Origin: CAYHHI01 sp964356335
Lineage (GTDB): Bacteria; Arandabacterota; Arandabacteria; Arandabacterales; Arandabacteraceae
Direction: 5' to 3'
Assembly (NCBI GenBank): GCA_964356335.1
Contig: CAYHHI010000021.1
Span: forward strand, 1 to 51,384
DNA length: 51,384 nucleotides
Of the stretch, positions 40,480 to 48,112 are shown piece after piece. The stretch's first letter is position 1. Each line of letters opens with the position of its first letter. Under the pieces are notes generated by a model. The model saw only the letters and a program-made list of their open reading frames with translations. It was not told the origin of the DNA and made no database searches. Made by a program: the position numbers and the translations under genes.

Positions 40480-42312
40480 CTACTTTGGGGTTCCCCCCGG
40501 GGTCGGCAAAGTGTCGGTCTTGGAGCACGGGTTGTCACCCATCACCCCACAGACGCCCGCACAGTAGACAGCCTGAGGAGAATCATACACTGGCGGGTCT
40601 TCGCAGTTGCGCACCCTGAGCCTGCTGGAGCCAGGTCCGATTCCGGGACAGATCTTCCCGGGAGTGCCCGCATCCAGCCAACCGTGACCCAGTGCGACCG
40701 ACCAGGTCTGCTGACACGATGTCCATCCGACTGCGAAGCCGTCCCCAGGATGTGTCAGGCTTCCCATCGAGATATTCCCGGTGCAGGTTGTGAAAACGCA
40801 CGTGCCCCATTCTTGAGGCCAGGTGAGTCCGAGTTCGGCTTGTGCGTATTCGTTTAGATCGAAGAATACCGGAATGAAGTCAAGATCGCCGCAGCCGGGG
40901 TACGTAGTGCTTATCTTGTCGCAAGATGTGAACACGGGTATGTCCCTGCAGCTGGTGCCATGCGGCTTGACGTGGACAGCCAGCTTGCAGCCGGCGTTAC
41001 GCGGTCTTGACCCACACACTTGCGTAGACTTTGAGACGGAGTTCGCCACCGGTTCCAGCGCGCGGATTTCACAAGTATTCCTAATGATCTCCCCCGGCCC
41101 AGCCCTCGGTTCTACAACCAGGCTCTGAGACCCTGACTGGCCGGGCAGGAGACTTCCGACGTACCACGTGGCCGTGTGGCTCGCGGAATCGTAGACTGCA
41201 CCTGAAGACGCTGATAGGAACCGGGCCATCGTCGAGAGATGGTCACTCAGGGTCACGTCGTGTATCTCAGAGGTGTTCCTGGAATTACCGTAGGTGATCG
41301 TATAGGTGATGCTCTTTTCCTGATTCGCGCACGTGCCGGCGAGACCGTCGTCATTGGTCAGGTCCAGAAGGGAGAAGTCTCCGGCACAGACCCTCGTCGC
41401 CAATCTTGCCGTCCCGAGAGGTGTCCGATCAGCAGCAATCTTGCAGTGGATCATGAGGGTGTCGCCGGCCGCTGAGTCGTTGACCCGCAGAACAACCTCC
41501 TGGAAATCCTTCTTTCCAGACGCGAGTCCCGATATGTTCCACAAAACACTTCCGTTATTGGGATTGTGATATCCGCCGGGCGAGGCCGATATGAATTCGG
41601 TCTTGCGGAAATCGCGGTCAAGAACCAGGTACGAGTCGTGCACCTCGGAAGCATTTGCCGTGTTGTCATAGGACAACGTATAGATGAGCGTGTTCCCGGG
41701 ATGCACGCAGCCACTGTCAATCCCGTTGGAGACACTGAGACTGAGAGGCAGTAGCACCGGTTCACAGGGATCATCGCCGAGCCTTCCTCCGATTCCAGCT
41801 GAGAATATCGCTGCAGGCCAGTCGTAGGCAGGTTCCTCTTGTCCCCTGCAGTCCACAACCCCTATCCATTCGGTTTTCGGGCTTGGCACGAACGAGACTA
41901 AGCCGGGCCCTGTAGCATTCAACCAGGCTGACCCGTGCGGAATTGCCCAGTCATTGCGGCAATCCGACCAGGCTGTCGCGATGGCATCCCCCGGGTTTAC
42001 GATCCGGCCGACTGATATTCCCGGCACGCACGTACTGTATGCACACGTGCCCCATGCTTCGGGCCACATCAGGCCGAACTCGATCAGCAGACATCCGTTG
42101 AGATCAAAGAAAACAGGGAGCACATCAATATCCCCCGTGCCCGTGTACGTGGCGGTTATGTCACGACAACTGGCGAAGCTCGGCATGTTCTTGCAAGTGA
42201 CGCCGTGAGGAACAACGTGCAGCGCTAACTTGTGGTAATAGTTGGGCCCGGCTGTCCCCGCGGCACTCAGTGCCAAGACGGCAATGCAGGTTATCACGGC
42301 AACGGACTTCAT
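40480..42312 (-). CDS. Secreted protein: Cys-rich module, two DUF11 repeats, Cys-rich module
   Basis: 610 residues from the ATG at 42312, preceded by AGAGGGAG; an in-frame ATG at 42333 would lie upstream of that site. Signal peptide KSVAVITCIAVLALSAAGTA. The layout mirrors the 38102 gene: an N-terminal module (about 27-186, HKLALHVVPHGVTC to LGDDPC), two DUF11-type repeats (about 187-430) and a C-terminal module (about 435-600, CKLAVHVKPHGTSC to MGDNPC). Again only the C-terminal copy has the extra Cys pair (GCGD, VCGV). It lacks the TWGAIK-type tail. Tandem paralogue of the next gene. Function unknown. Confidence 0.85.
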   Translation of the reverse strand: MKSVAVITCIAVLALSAAGTAGPNYYHKLALHVVPHGVTCKNMPSFASCRDITATYTGTGDIDVLPVFFDLNGCLLIEFGLMWPEAWGTCAYSTCVPGISVGRIVNPGDAIATAWSDCRNDWAIPHGSAWLNATGPGLVSFVPSPKTEWIGVVDCRGQEEPAYDWPAAIFSAGIGGRLGDDPCEPVLLPLSLSVSNGIDSGCVHPGNTLIYTLSYDNTANASEVHDSYLVLDRDFRKTEFISASPGGYHNPNNGSVLWNISGLASGKKDFQEVVLRVNDSAAGDTLMIHCKIAADRTPLGTARLATRVCAGDFSLLDLTNDDGLAGTCANQEKSITYTITYGNSRNTSEIHDVTLSDHLSTMARFLSASSGAVYDSASHTATWYVGSLLPGQSGSQSLVVEPRAGPGEIIRNTCEIRALEPVANSVSKSTQVCGSRPRNAGCKLAVHVKPHGTSCRDIPVFTSCDKISTTYPGCGDLDFIPVFFDLNEYAQAELGLTWPQEWGTCVFTTCTGNISMGSLTHPGDGFAVGWTSCQQTWSVALGHGWLDAGTPGKICPGIGPGSSRLRVRNCEDPPVYDSPQAVYCAGVCGVMGDNPCSKTDTLPTPGGTPK

Positions 42313-42369
42313 GCTATCTCCCTCTTGCATCATGTGCCACTTCCACGTTTTCCCTTACCCTGTGTCCCT

Positions 42370-42398
42370 ATTGTACCAGCGAGGTGCGGCACCGGCAA
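42370..42398 (-). promoter_or_regulatory. Sigma-70-type promoter of the smaller Cys-rich secreted protein
   Basis: On the minus strand TTGCCG, a 17-base spacer and TACAAT with TG one base upstream (extended -10, TGGTACAAT). It lies 58 bases before the 42312 start, in the 195-base gap after the anti-sigma gene. It suggests the secreted protein genes are not simply part of the ECF operon. Confidence 0.6.
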
Positions 42399-42507
42399 GC
42401 CATTCTGTCGCGACGTCTCGGAGCATCCTGCGGGGTGCGGATCGACTTCGTAGACCTTATCTTGAGTTCTCTCCAGCCTCGTGAGTTGTCCCGGCAGCGG
42501 AGCAGTC

Positions 42508-43038
42508 CTACCTTCTTCGAAGCTCGTAGATCTTCGATGTGGCCAGCACAATCACAACGGTTGCGCACACCAGCGGCCCCCATGTTCCGAGTGCGTGGAC
42601 CGCCGGCAGGTTTACGGCCTTGGTGGGTCCAGAGGCCTGGGTCACACCGCTGCCGACCCAACGCACGGCTGTGCCGGCAGCCGCCCCGAACGCAGAGAAC
42701 AGCGGCGCAAGGAAGCTGGCAATATCCGCCCTGTATGTCACAGCGAGCAACACAACCACTGCATTGGCCAGCACGGGGATGAGATAGCCCCAACGCTGGG
42801 CTCGCCTCTCGGCACGCACATGTGCAAGAGCTCGCCTTGACACACGCTCGGCGAAGTCCCCAGGAAGGCTGGAGACTGAGGGAAGCGCCAGGGACTTGGC
42901 AATTCTCACCTGCAGGAGGACTTCAGTGCGGCATCTGGGACACTCTGAGAGGTGCCTCTGCAGTGCGTTGAGTTCCATCGGGGAGAGCGACCCCTCGATC
43001 CTGCGCGCAATCCAGTCAATGTAGTGGTCGCAGTTCAT
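42508..43038 (-). CDS. Anti-sigma factor with zinc-finger (ZAS) motif
   Basis: 176 residues. The N-terminal zf-HC2/ZAS motif is H29-x3-C33-x2-C36 (RHLSECPRC). Up to three hydrophobic segments follow at about 85-105, 108-130 and 150-170, so it is a membrane protein. Such proteins hold an ECF sigma factor inactive at the membrane until a signal releases it. It starts inside the sigma gene stop (ATGA overlap), the classic sigma/anti-sigma pairing. The C-terminal two thirds match no family I can name, and the signal is unknown. Confidence 0.88.
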   Translation of the reverse strand: MNCDHYIDWIARRIEGSLSPMELNALQRHLSECPRCRTEVLLQVRIAKSLALPSVSSLPGDFAERVSRRALAHVRAERRAQRWGYLIPVLANAVVVLLAVTYRADIASFLAPLFSAFGAAAGTAVRWVGSGVTQASGPTKAVNLPAVHALGTWGPLVCATVVIVLATSKIYELRRR

Positions 43039-43667
43039 CGATCCTTCGCGCCCCCAGAAAGGTCAGCCGGGTCCATCTCAGCGAGTACGAGGTCGCGCAG
43101 GCGGAGCCTGGCCCGTCGGATATGGGTCTTGACTGTCCCAAGAGGGATACCCATTATCTCAGCGATCTCCTCGTATTTGGCCTCGTCCACGTAGTACAGG
43201 GTCAGCACCGCCCGGTAATGCACCGGCAGCTTCGCAACAAGGGCCTGCACGGCGCCGGAGAAATCCCGTCTCTCGATCTGTTCCTCGAGCCTGCTCGTGT
43301 CTTCGGGGAGAAGCCGGTGCAGCTTCTCCTCGCCCTCATCCTGTAGCGAGATATGCTCGCCGCGCCTGCCGCGCCTCTCTAACTCGGTAACCGACAGGTT
43401 GTGGGCAATCCTGAAGAGCCAGGTCCTGAGAGTCGCTCCCGAGCGAAGACCGGGAATTGCCTCGTACGCCCTCAAGAATACATCCTGCGTGATGTCCTCG
43501 TCCTCAGGACTTTCCACCATCCTGCGAACCAACCAGTAGACTCGGTCCTTGTACCGCCGGACGATCTCGGTGAACGCCGCCTGATCACCAGCCTGGCTTC
43601 GGCGAACCAGGTCCTCATCAGCCAGGCCGGCTAGATCCCGCGCGGAAGGTCGCTCCTCGAATTTCAC
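43035..43667 (-). CDS. ECF-family RNA polymerase sigma factor
   Basis: 210 residues from the GTG at 43667. The same frame is open to an ATG at 43883, but the added ~72 residues are unlike sigma factors. Region 2 reads FTEIVRRYKDRVYWLVRRMV, EDITQDVFLRAYEAIPGLRS and LRTWLFRIAHNLSVTELERR. Region 4 reads LPVHYRAVLTLYYVDEAKYE, EIAEIMGIPLGTVKTHIRRA. It is of the RpoE/SigW type and is coupled to a zinc-finger anti-sigma gene. A promoter at 43897-43929 matches another facing the opposite way, which suggests autoregulation. The ribosome binding site for 43667 is weak, so the start is uncertain. Confidence 0.9.
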   Translation of the reverse strand: MKFEERPSARDLAGLADEDLVRRSQAGDQAAFTEIVRRYKDRVYWLVRRMVESPEDEDITQDVFLRAYEAIPGLRSGATLRTWLFRIAHNLSVTELERRGRRGEHISLQDEGEEKLHRLLPEDTSRLEEQIERRDFSGAVQALVAKLPVHYRAVLTLYYVDEAKYEEIAEIMGIPLGTVKTHIRRARLRLRDLVLAEMDPADLSGGAKDR

Positions 43668-43896
43668 ACCAGTGGATACCGCCCCTTGAGAATGCGTGGC
43701 TCGTGGTCTCGGCCAAAGCCTATCCGATGTCCCGGCCAATTGCAAGCGCACCCGGCGGCACCCCGTCTCAGACATACAAGATGCCGCAACAGCCGCGGCG
43801 CCAGCCTGCCCTGGGCATCGCGAATCTCGCATGCCGCCTCTCGTCATGCCGTGTGCTCTAGCAGAAAGATTCTTAGTCCACATCCTCCACCTGGCA
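43668..43896 (-). other. Leader or alternative N-terminal extension of the ECF sigma gene
   Basis: About 220 bases between the predicted transcription start (~43890) and the GTG at 43667. The frame stays open from an ATG at 43883, only a few bases after the predicted transcription start, so a leaderless, N-terminally extended sigma factor is possible. Otherwise this is a long untranslated leader. Confidence 0.4.
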
Positions 43897-43929
43897 CTAT
43901 AGACCTGGTAGGTGGCTGATTTGTTTCAA
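43897..43929 (-). promoter_or_regulatory. ECF-type promoter of the sigma/anti-sigma operon
   Basis: On the minus strand TTGAAACAA, 16 bases, GTCTATAG. The GAAAC -35 and GTC-type -10 are typical of ECF sigma factors. The same two blocks with the same spacing face the other way at 43944-43976. Confidence 0.7.
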
Positions 43930-43943
43930 GAACGAGCCACGGT

Positions 43944-43976
43944 TTGAAACAATGTCAGGGTCTTCTTAGTCTATGG
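43944..43976 (+). promoter_or_regulatory. ECF-type promoter of the 44101 membrane protein gene
   Basis: TTGAAACAA, 16 bases, GTCTATGG. It matches the divergent promoter at 43897-43929 in both blocks (16 of 17 bases) and in spacing. It lies 125 bases upstream of the 44101 start. Confidence 0.7.
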
Positions 43977-44100
43977 CAGTGAGAAGGACAGACAGGGCCG
44001 CCCTCGCAGGCGGCGGACAAGCCCGGACAGATGCCGGGGAAACTGACAAGTCGAGTGCCGCAAGGAAGCTTCACCAGGCCTCGAGAAGGAGGTTGATGCA

Positions 44101-44505
44101 ATGGACGACTCGACAACCCTCGTAGCGATGACGATTCCCATGTTCTCGCTTTTTGTCGCTCTTGTGATCATTGTGGTCGCCATGGTCCTGAGGTCAAGAG
44201 GTGATGCACGCCGCCACAAGGAGCGCATGCTGCTTGCCGAGAAGGGCATGGAGATTCCGCGTGAGCTCTATGACGCTCTGGACCGCCGCGAAGCCAGACC
44301 CAACGGCTTCCGGGCAGGACGTGCCTGGCTTCTGGTCTTGGGATCGCTCCTGATGTTCATCGGGATCGGGGTCTTGATAACGTTGACCATTCGGGACGGC
44401 GTTCACCAGGGTATCAACGGCTTGATACCGTTCTTCATAGGTGTCGGCTTCATGGCCGCCGAACGCCTTGTCGCCAGGCTGGCCGCAAGCACCGACAAGG
44501 CCTGA
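44101..44505 (+). CDS. Small membrane protein, DUF6249-like
   Basis: 134 residues. The ATG at 44101 has AAGGAGG upstream. There is one N-terminal membrane helix (PMFSLFVALVIIVVAMVL), a charged helix with DARRHKERMLLAEKGMEIP, then two more hydrophobic segments (LLVLGSLLMFIGIGVLITL and LIPFFIGVGFMAAERLVA). This matches the small DUF6249-type proteins often found beside ECF sigma/anti-sigma genes. Its divergent ECF-type promoter predicts it is a target of the neighbouring sigma factor. Function unknown. Confidence 0.75.
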   Translation: MDDSTTLVAMTIPMFSLFVALVIIVVAMVLRSRGDARRHKERMLLAEKGMEIPRELYDALDRREARPNGFRAGRAWLLVLGSLLMFIGIGVLITLTIRDGVHQGINGLIPFFIGVGFMAAERLVARLAASTDKA

Positions 44506-44608
44506 CAAGTTAGAGCCAGTCCCAGACATCAAGAGTCACAAACGTTGCTCTTCAATTCCTGACACAACGGGGAATCTCCAGGCTTAGAGAACAAGATTTA
44601 CCAGAGGG

Positions 44609-44652
44609 TGACATTTCTACTTTGCAAAGAACATGACATTCTTATGTTGCAA
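44609..44652. repeat. Imperfect 19-base direct repeats, insertion-sequence-end-like
   Basis: TGACATTTCTACTTTGCAA (44609-44627) and TGACATTCTTATGTTGCAA (44634-44652) match at 15 of 19 positions, 25 bases apart. Repeated motifs of this kind occur at the ends of some DDE-transposase elements. No transposase is nearby and the rest of 44506-44758 holds no gene, so at most this is a solo remnant. Confidence 0.4.
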
Positions 44653-44672
44653 CTACAGCTAGGGCTTAGAAC

Positions 44673-44701
44673 TTGACAAATGGCAGGGTTTGACCTAGCC
44701 T
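44673..44701 (+). promoter_or_regulatory. Possible promoter of the MATE gene
   Basis: TTGACA, a 17-base spacer and TAGCCT. The -35 is perfect but the -10 matches only 3 of 6. It is 58 bases before the 44759 start. Confidence 0.3.
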
Positions 44702-44758
44702 CTCGGCGCTGATATCACTGGTCTTAAAAAGGCGCAATAAAGGCTGGCGTAAGATGTC

Positions 44759-46198
44759 ATGAACTTCAGCCCACCCTCAAAGCAAGTGGGCAATAGGGAG
44801 CCGGGTTCCAGATCTCCGGGCCTAACATCCAAGGTGATCCGGCTTGCCTGGCCCGCGAGCGTCGAGCAGCTGATTGGAAATAGCATCATCTTCGCGGATA
44901 TCCTGTTTCTTGCTCGGCTAGGCTCCGATGCGATCGCGGGGGTGGGAATCTGCGCCACGCTCATCTTTGCCTTCGTTGCCGTCTTCAACTCGGTTGCGGT
45001 CGCCTCGACCACGGTGGTTGCCCAGGCGAAGGGCGCGGGCAGGTCCGATCTCGTTGAGAAGGGGGCAGCCCAGTCAATACTGCTTGCGCTCCTCCTGGGT
45101 GTGGTGTCCGGAGGAGCAGGAGCGCTGCTTGCGGGGCTCACGATGCACCTCATGGGAGCGGACGGACTTGTCAAGGCTTACGGTGTGACCTACATGCGGC
45201 CGGTCCTCTTGGCCTCGCCTTTGTATGCAGTCGCGCTGGTCGGTGGCGGAATTCTGCGGGGAGTCGGCGATACGCGCACACCGATGCTCTACACCCTGGT
45301 TGCCAACATCCTCAAGATAGTCCTGAGCGGGCTTCTGGTTTTCGGCAAAGCCGGCTTCCCGAATCTCGGTGTGAAGGGAGCCGCCCTTGCGACCGTCTTC
45401 TGCTACGGGCTCAATGGCATCCTTCTTACCGCGAAGCTCTTCCGTGGGTTCGATGTGGTGAGGCTCCGGCTCAGCGCTTTCTTGCCTGACAGAGATCTCC
45501 TCAAGCGCATCTTCCGCCTGGCGCTGCCCATTGCCGGGGAGCTGGTCATAATGAGGGCGGGCTTCATCTTCTATATGAGGGTGGTATCGGCCCTTGGGAC
45601 GGTCGCGCTTGCAGCCAACCAGATCGCAATGCGCTTGGAGTCCATGACTCTCTCAATCGCCTTTGGGTTCACGGTCGCTGCGACCACGCTGGTGGGACAG
45701 GCCGTGGGTCGGCGCGACCTCGCCAATGCTGCGAGGAATGTAGTTGCGACAGCGCGGCTTTCGCTTATCGGCATGTGTTCGATGACGGTTGTGCTGATTC
45801 TCCTGAGGAATTGGGCGGTTGACATGTTCGCACCTGAGGCCGCAGTGAGAAGCCCCGCCCTAGTCTGTGTCGTGATTGCCGCCTTCGAGCTGCTGCCGCT
45901 GGGGTTCATTTTCACCTTCTCGGGAGCGCTCCGAGGGGCTGGCGACACGCGGAGCCCAATGATTGTCGCCCTTGTGGGCACTTTCATTTTCCGGCTTCCC
46001 CTGGTATACATTCTCGGTCTAAAGTCTGGGCTTGGGCTTCCTGGAATCTGGTATGGGACGATCCTCGACTGGATCGGGCGGTCCGTCGTCATCTACCTGA
46101 TCTACAGGACGGGGATGTGGAAGAGGAGAGCTTTCATTGCTGAACCCTGCAAGCCCGGAGCTGACGCCCTCGATGCAGAGGTTACTTGTCGGGAGTAA
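44759..46198 (+). CDS. MATE family efflux transporter
   Basis: 479 residues with about twelve membrane segments in two similar halves. MATE marks are LAWPASVEQLIGNSIIFADI near the N-terminus, GGGILRGVGDTRTPMLYTLV in the first half and the parallel FSGALRGAGDTRSPMIVALV in the second. It exports organic cations or drugs using an ion gradient; the substrate cannot be told. It is a single-gene unit. The ribosome binding site before the ATG is weak, so a start a few codons later is possible. Confidence 0.93.
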   Translation: MNFSPPSKQVGNREPGSRSPGLTSKVIRLAWPASVEQLIGNSIIFADILFLARLGSDAIAGVGICATLIFAFVAVFNSVAVASTTVVAQAKGAGRSDLVEKGAAQSILLALLLGVVSGGAGALLAGLTMHLMGADGLVKAYGVTYMRPVLLASPLYAVALVGGGILRGVGDTRTPMLYTLVANILKIVLSGLLVFGKAGFPNLGVKGAALATVFCYGLNGILLTAKLFRGFDVVRLRLSAFLPDRDLLKRIFRLALPIAGELVIMRAGFIFYMRVVSALGTVALAANQIAMRLESMTLSIAFGFTVAATTLVGQAVGRRDLANAARNVVATARLSLIGMCSMTVVLILLRNWAVDMFAPEAAVRSPALVCVVIAAFELLPLGFIFTFSGALRGAGDTRSPMIVALVGTFIFRLPLVYILGLKSGLGLPGIWYGTILDWIGRSVVIYLIYRTGMWKRRAFIAEPCKPGADALDAEVTCRE

Positions 46199-46221
46199 GG
46201 GGAGTAATATAAGTAGAAGAG

Positions 46222-46238
46222 AGGGCGGCGCCCTTTCT
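46222..46238 (+). terminator. Weak hairpin after the MATE gene
   Basis: AGGGC and GCCCT arms around a 3-base loop, followed by TTCT. It lies 24 bases past the stop. The stem is short and the T run poor, so confidence is low. Confidence 0.3.
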
Positions 46239-46253
46239 GAATTCTGAATAGTG

Positions 46254-46280
46254 AGAGATGGGAACCCATCCCATATCTCT
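46254..46280. repeat. Hairpin in the leader of the TIGR04076 gene
   Basis: AGAGAT/ATCTCT and GGGA/TCCC pair around an ACCCA loop, with a 2-base bulge. It lies between the MATE stop and the 46349 start. Two GCGCCC-TTTCTGA strings (46229 and about 46293) flank it as direct repeats. Possible leader structure; no T run. Confidence 0.35.
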
Positions 46281-46348
46281 GGGGTTGGGACAGCGCCCCT
46301 TTTCTGAGCGTCCCCGACTCCTGACTCAGGGACACAAGGAGGCGAGCC

Positions 46349-46603
46349 ATGAAAAAGATTGTGGCAACTGTAAAGAGTGGCAGGTGCAACCAGGGCTTCC
46401 ACAAGGTCGGGGATTCGTTCCTGATTGACGAGCTCACACCCGAGGGCATGTGCACATCAGCGTTTGGTGCCATCTTCCCGCTGATCTTTGCCCTGCAGTG
46501 CGGCGGGAAATTCTTCTGGGAGGATGACCCGCATGTGACGTATGCGTCATGCCCGGATGACAGCGGTCTTGTCTTTGAGATCAAACTCGCTCCAGGGGAG
46601 TAG
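46349..46603 (+). CDS. TIGR04076 family protein
   Basis: 84 residues. The ATG at 46349 has AAGGAGG at good spacing. It opens MKKIVATVKSGRCNQGFHKV with GDSFLIDELTPEGMC, the hallmark of the small TIGR04076 family, whose role is unknown. It has five Cys residues (CNQG, MCTS, QCGG, SCPD among others) and could bind metal. It ends one base before the AIR-synthase-like gene, so the two are expressed together. Confidence 0.85.
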   Translation: MKKIVATVKSGRCNQGFHKVGDSFLIDELTPEGMCTSAFGAIFPLIFALQCGGKFFWEDDPHVTYASCPDDSGLVFEIKLAPGE

Positions 46604-46604
46604 A

Positions 46605-47603
46605 ATGGATCGATTCGCCGAAGGCAAGGTTCCTCACAACCTGCTGAGTGCCCTACTCTCGAGGATAACCAAACCCGGCAAGGAAGTCATAATTGGACCG
46701 GAGGTTGGTGAGGACGCCTTCGCAGTCGGTGTCGGGCGCACTGTGCTCATCGGCACCACCGATCCCATCACTTTCACCTGTGAACATATCGGCTACTATG
46801 CCGTAAACGTCAATGCCAACGACGTTGCCACGATGGGCGCCAGGCCCAGGTGGTTTCTTGCGACGGTGCTGGTGCCGCCACGATTCAAGTCCCGCGCTCT
46901 ACGCATGATCTTCGATGAGATCGACAAGACTTGCATTGATCTCGGCATCCGGCTCTGCGGAGGACATACCGAGGTGACGTCCACCGTCGCCAAACCCGTG
47001 GTCGTTGGAGCCATGCTGGGGACTGTGTCCCGGAAGAAACTCGTGGTCGCAAAGCGGGCAAGGGAAGGGGATGTCCTCCTTCTCACCAAACGGCTTGCCA
47101 TCGAAGGCACATCAATCATCGCCAGAGCCAGAAGGAAAGAAGTCGAGGCTCTGCTCGGCAGGCGCAGTGCCGCCCGAGCCAGGAACCTCCTTTTCAACCC
47201 AGGCATGAGCGTCGTGCGCGAAGCCCTGTGCGCCGTGGATACCGCGCCTGTGCACGCCATGCACGATCCAACCGAAGGCGGCGTCCTGTGGGGTCTCAAG
47301 GAGATTTCCCTGGCCACCGGCCTCGGTTTCAGGGTGGAGCTCGAAAGCATACCTGTCTACGAAGAAACCAGGCTTATCTGCAAGCACTTCAAGATCAATC
47401 CTCTCGGCCTCATCGCCTCCGGCTCACTCCTGATTGCTGTCTCAAGACGAGACAGCATGCGCATCGTCGAAGCCCTGAAACCTCTCCGGGTTGACTGCAG
47501 CCCTATCGGAATACTCCAGGGCCAGCGGGCCAGGCTGTCCAACCGAGGCGAATCCATGCGACTTCCACACCTGAAAGCCGACGAAATCTCCAAAGTGCTC
47601 TGA
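46605..47603 (+). CDS. AIR synthase-related protein (HypE/ThiL/PurM fold)
   Basis: 332 residues from the ATG at 46605; in-frame codons before it lie inside the previous gene. The N-terminal PurM-like domain has GEDAFAV, TTDPITFTCEHIGYYAVNVN and NDVATMGARPRWFLATVLV, with RLCGGHTEVTSTV in the middle. The C-terminal half has VHAMHDPTEGGVLWGLKEIS, as in HypE. HypE itself ends in a Pro-Arg-Ile-Cys tail that is missing here (it ends EISKVL), so this is an AIR-synthase-like protein and not HypE. No hydrogenase genes are near. The reaction is unknown, probably ATP-dependent. Confidence 0.85.
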   Translation: MDRFAEGKVPHNLLSALLSRITKPGKEVIIGPEVGEDAFAVGVGRTVLIGTTDPITFTCEHIGYYAVNVNANDVATMGARPRWFLATVLVPPRFKSRALRMIFDEIDKTCIDLGIRLCGGHTEVTSTVAKPVVVGAMLGTVSRKKLVVAKRAREGDVLLLTKRLAIEGTSIIARARRKEVEALLGRRSAARARNLLFNPGMSVVREALCAVDTAPVHAMHDPTEGGVLWGLKEISLATGLGFRVELESIPVYEETRLICKHFKINPLGLIASGSLLIAVSRRDSMRIVEALKPLRVDCSPIGILQGQRARLSNRGESMRLPHLKADEISKVL

Positions 47604-47685
47604 ATGAGCTAGGTGGTCTTCGCCAGACATCTCTAACTTGCAGAGAACCCGGCCTTTCCTCGACCCACACCTAAGAAAATTCTTC

Positions 47686-47714
47686 TTGAGCTTTTAAAAA
47701 AAAGTAATTATAGT
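47686..47714 (+). promoter_or_regulatory. Sigma-70-type promoter of the 47861 operon
   Basis: TTGAGC, a 17-base A/T-rich spacer and TATAGT (4 of 6 and 5 of 6 matches). It lies in the intergenic stretch 47604-47860, which holds no gene, and leaves a leader of about 140 bases before the 47861 ATG. Confidence 0.6.
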
Positions 47715-47860
47715 TCCGCAAACGCCAAAAGACTTCAATGCGCCGATCAGACTGCTCACGGGGCATTGCCTACTGGGCAATCGGTGGGCTCGTGTGTATA
47801 GTGGGGCAGGTGCTCTTTGTCTCCCATTGAGTGAGTCGATGGGAGGGGGGATTCTTCTAT

Positions 47861-48112
47861 ATGTCGGGGCTTTTGGATAGACACCCGGAACTAGAGCAAC
47901 ACGGGATGAGCATTCACAGTGTCCTGCGCTTGCTGGATATTGCCGTCAGGGCCGCTTTCGTTGTTATAGGCATCCTCTTGATTGGCGGTTACTTCCAGCT
48001 CAGGTATATCAATTCGGACTTTCGTATCCTGGTGGGAGTGATTTTCATCCTTTACGGCATTTTCCGCATAGTAACCCTCTCGCTGAAACGAAGGGAGGGT
48101 CGTCGCCCATGA
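47861..48112 (+). CDS. Small membrane protein heading the PstS-TPR-ExbB operon
   Basis: 83 residues from the ATG at 47861, with GGGAGGGGGG about 10 bases upstream; an in-frame GTG at 47831 has no site. Two membrane helices (AAFVVIGILLIGGYFQL and ILVGVIFILYGIFRIVTLSL) and a basic C-terminus are seen. No family recognised. Its stop overlaps the next start by 4 bases, so it is coupled to the solute-binding lipoprotein gene. Confidence 0.7.
   Translation: MSGLLDRHPELEQHGMSIHSVLRLLDIAVRAAFVVIGILLIGGYFQLRYINSDFRILVGVIFILYGIFRIVTLSLKRREGRRP

Noticed and set aside
42420..42480. A third ECF promoter before the Cys-rich protein genes (GTCTAC near 42450)
   Set aside because: The upstream block at the 16-base spacing does not resemble GAAACAA; a sigma-70-type site at 42370-42398 explains expression better.
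46605..47603. Calling the AIR-synthase-like gene hypE
   Set aside because: It lacks the C-terminal Pro-Arg-Ile-Cys tail and no hydrogenase maturation genes are nearby.
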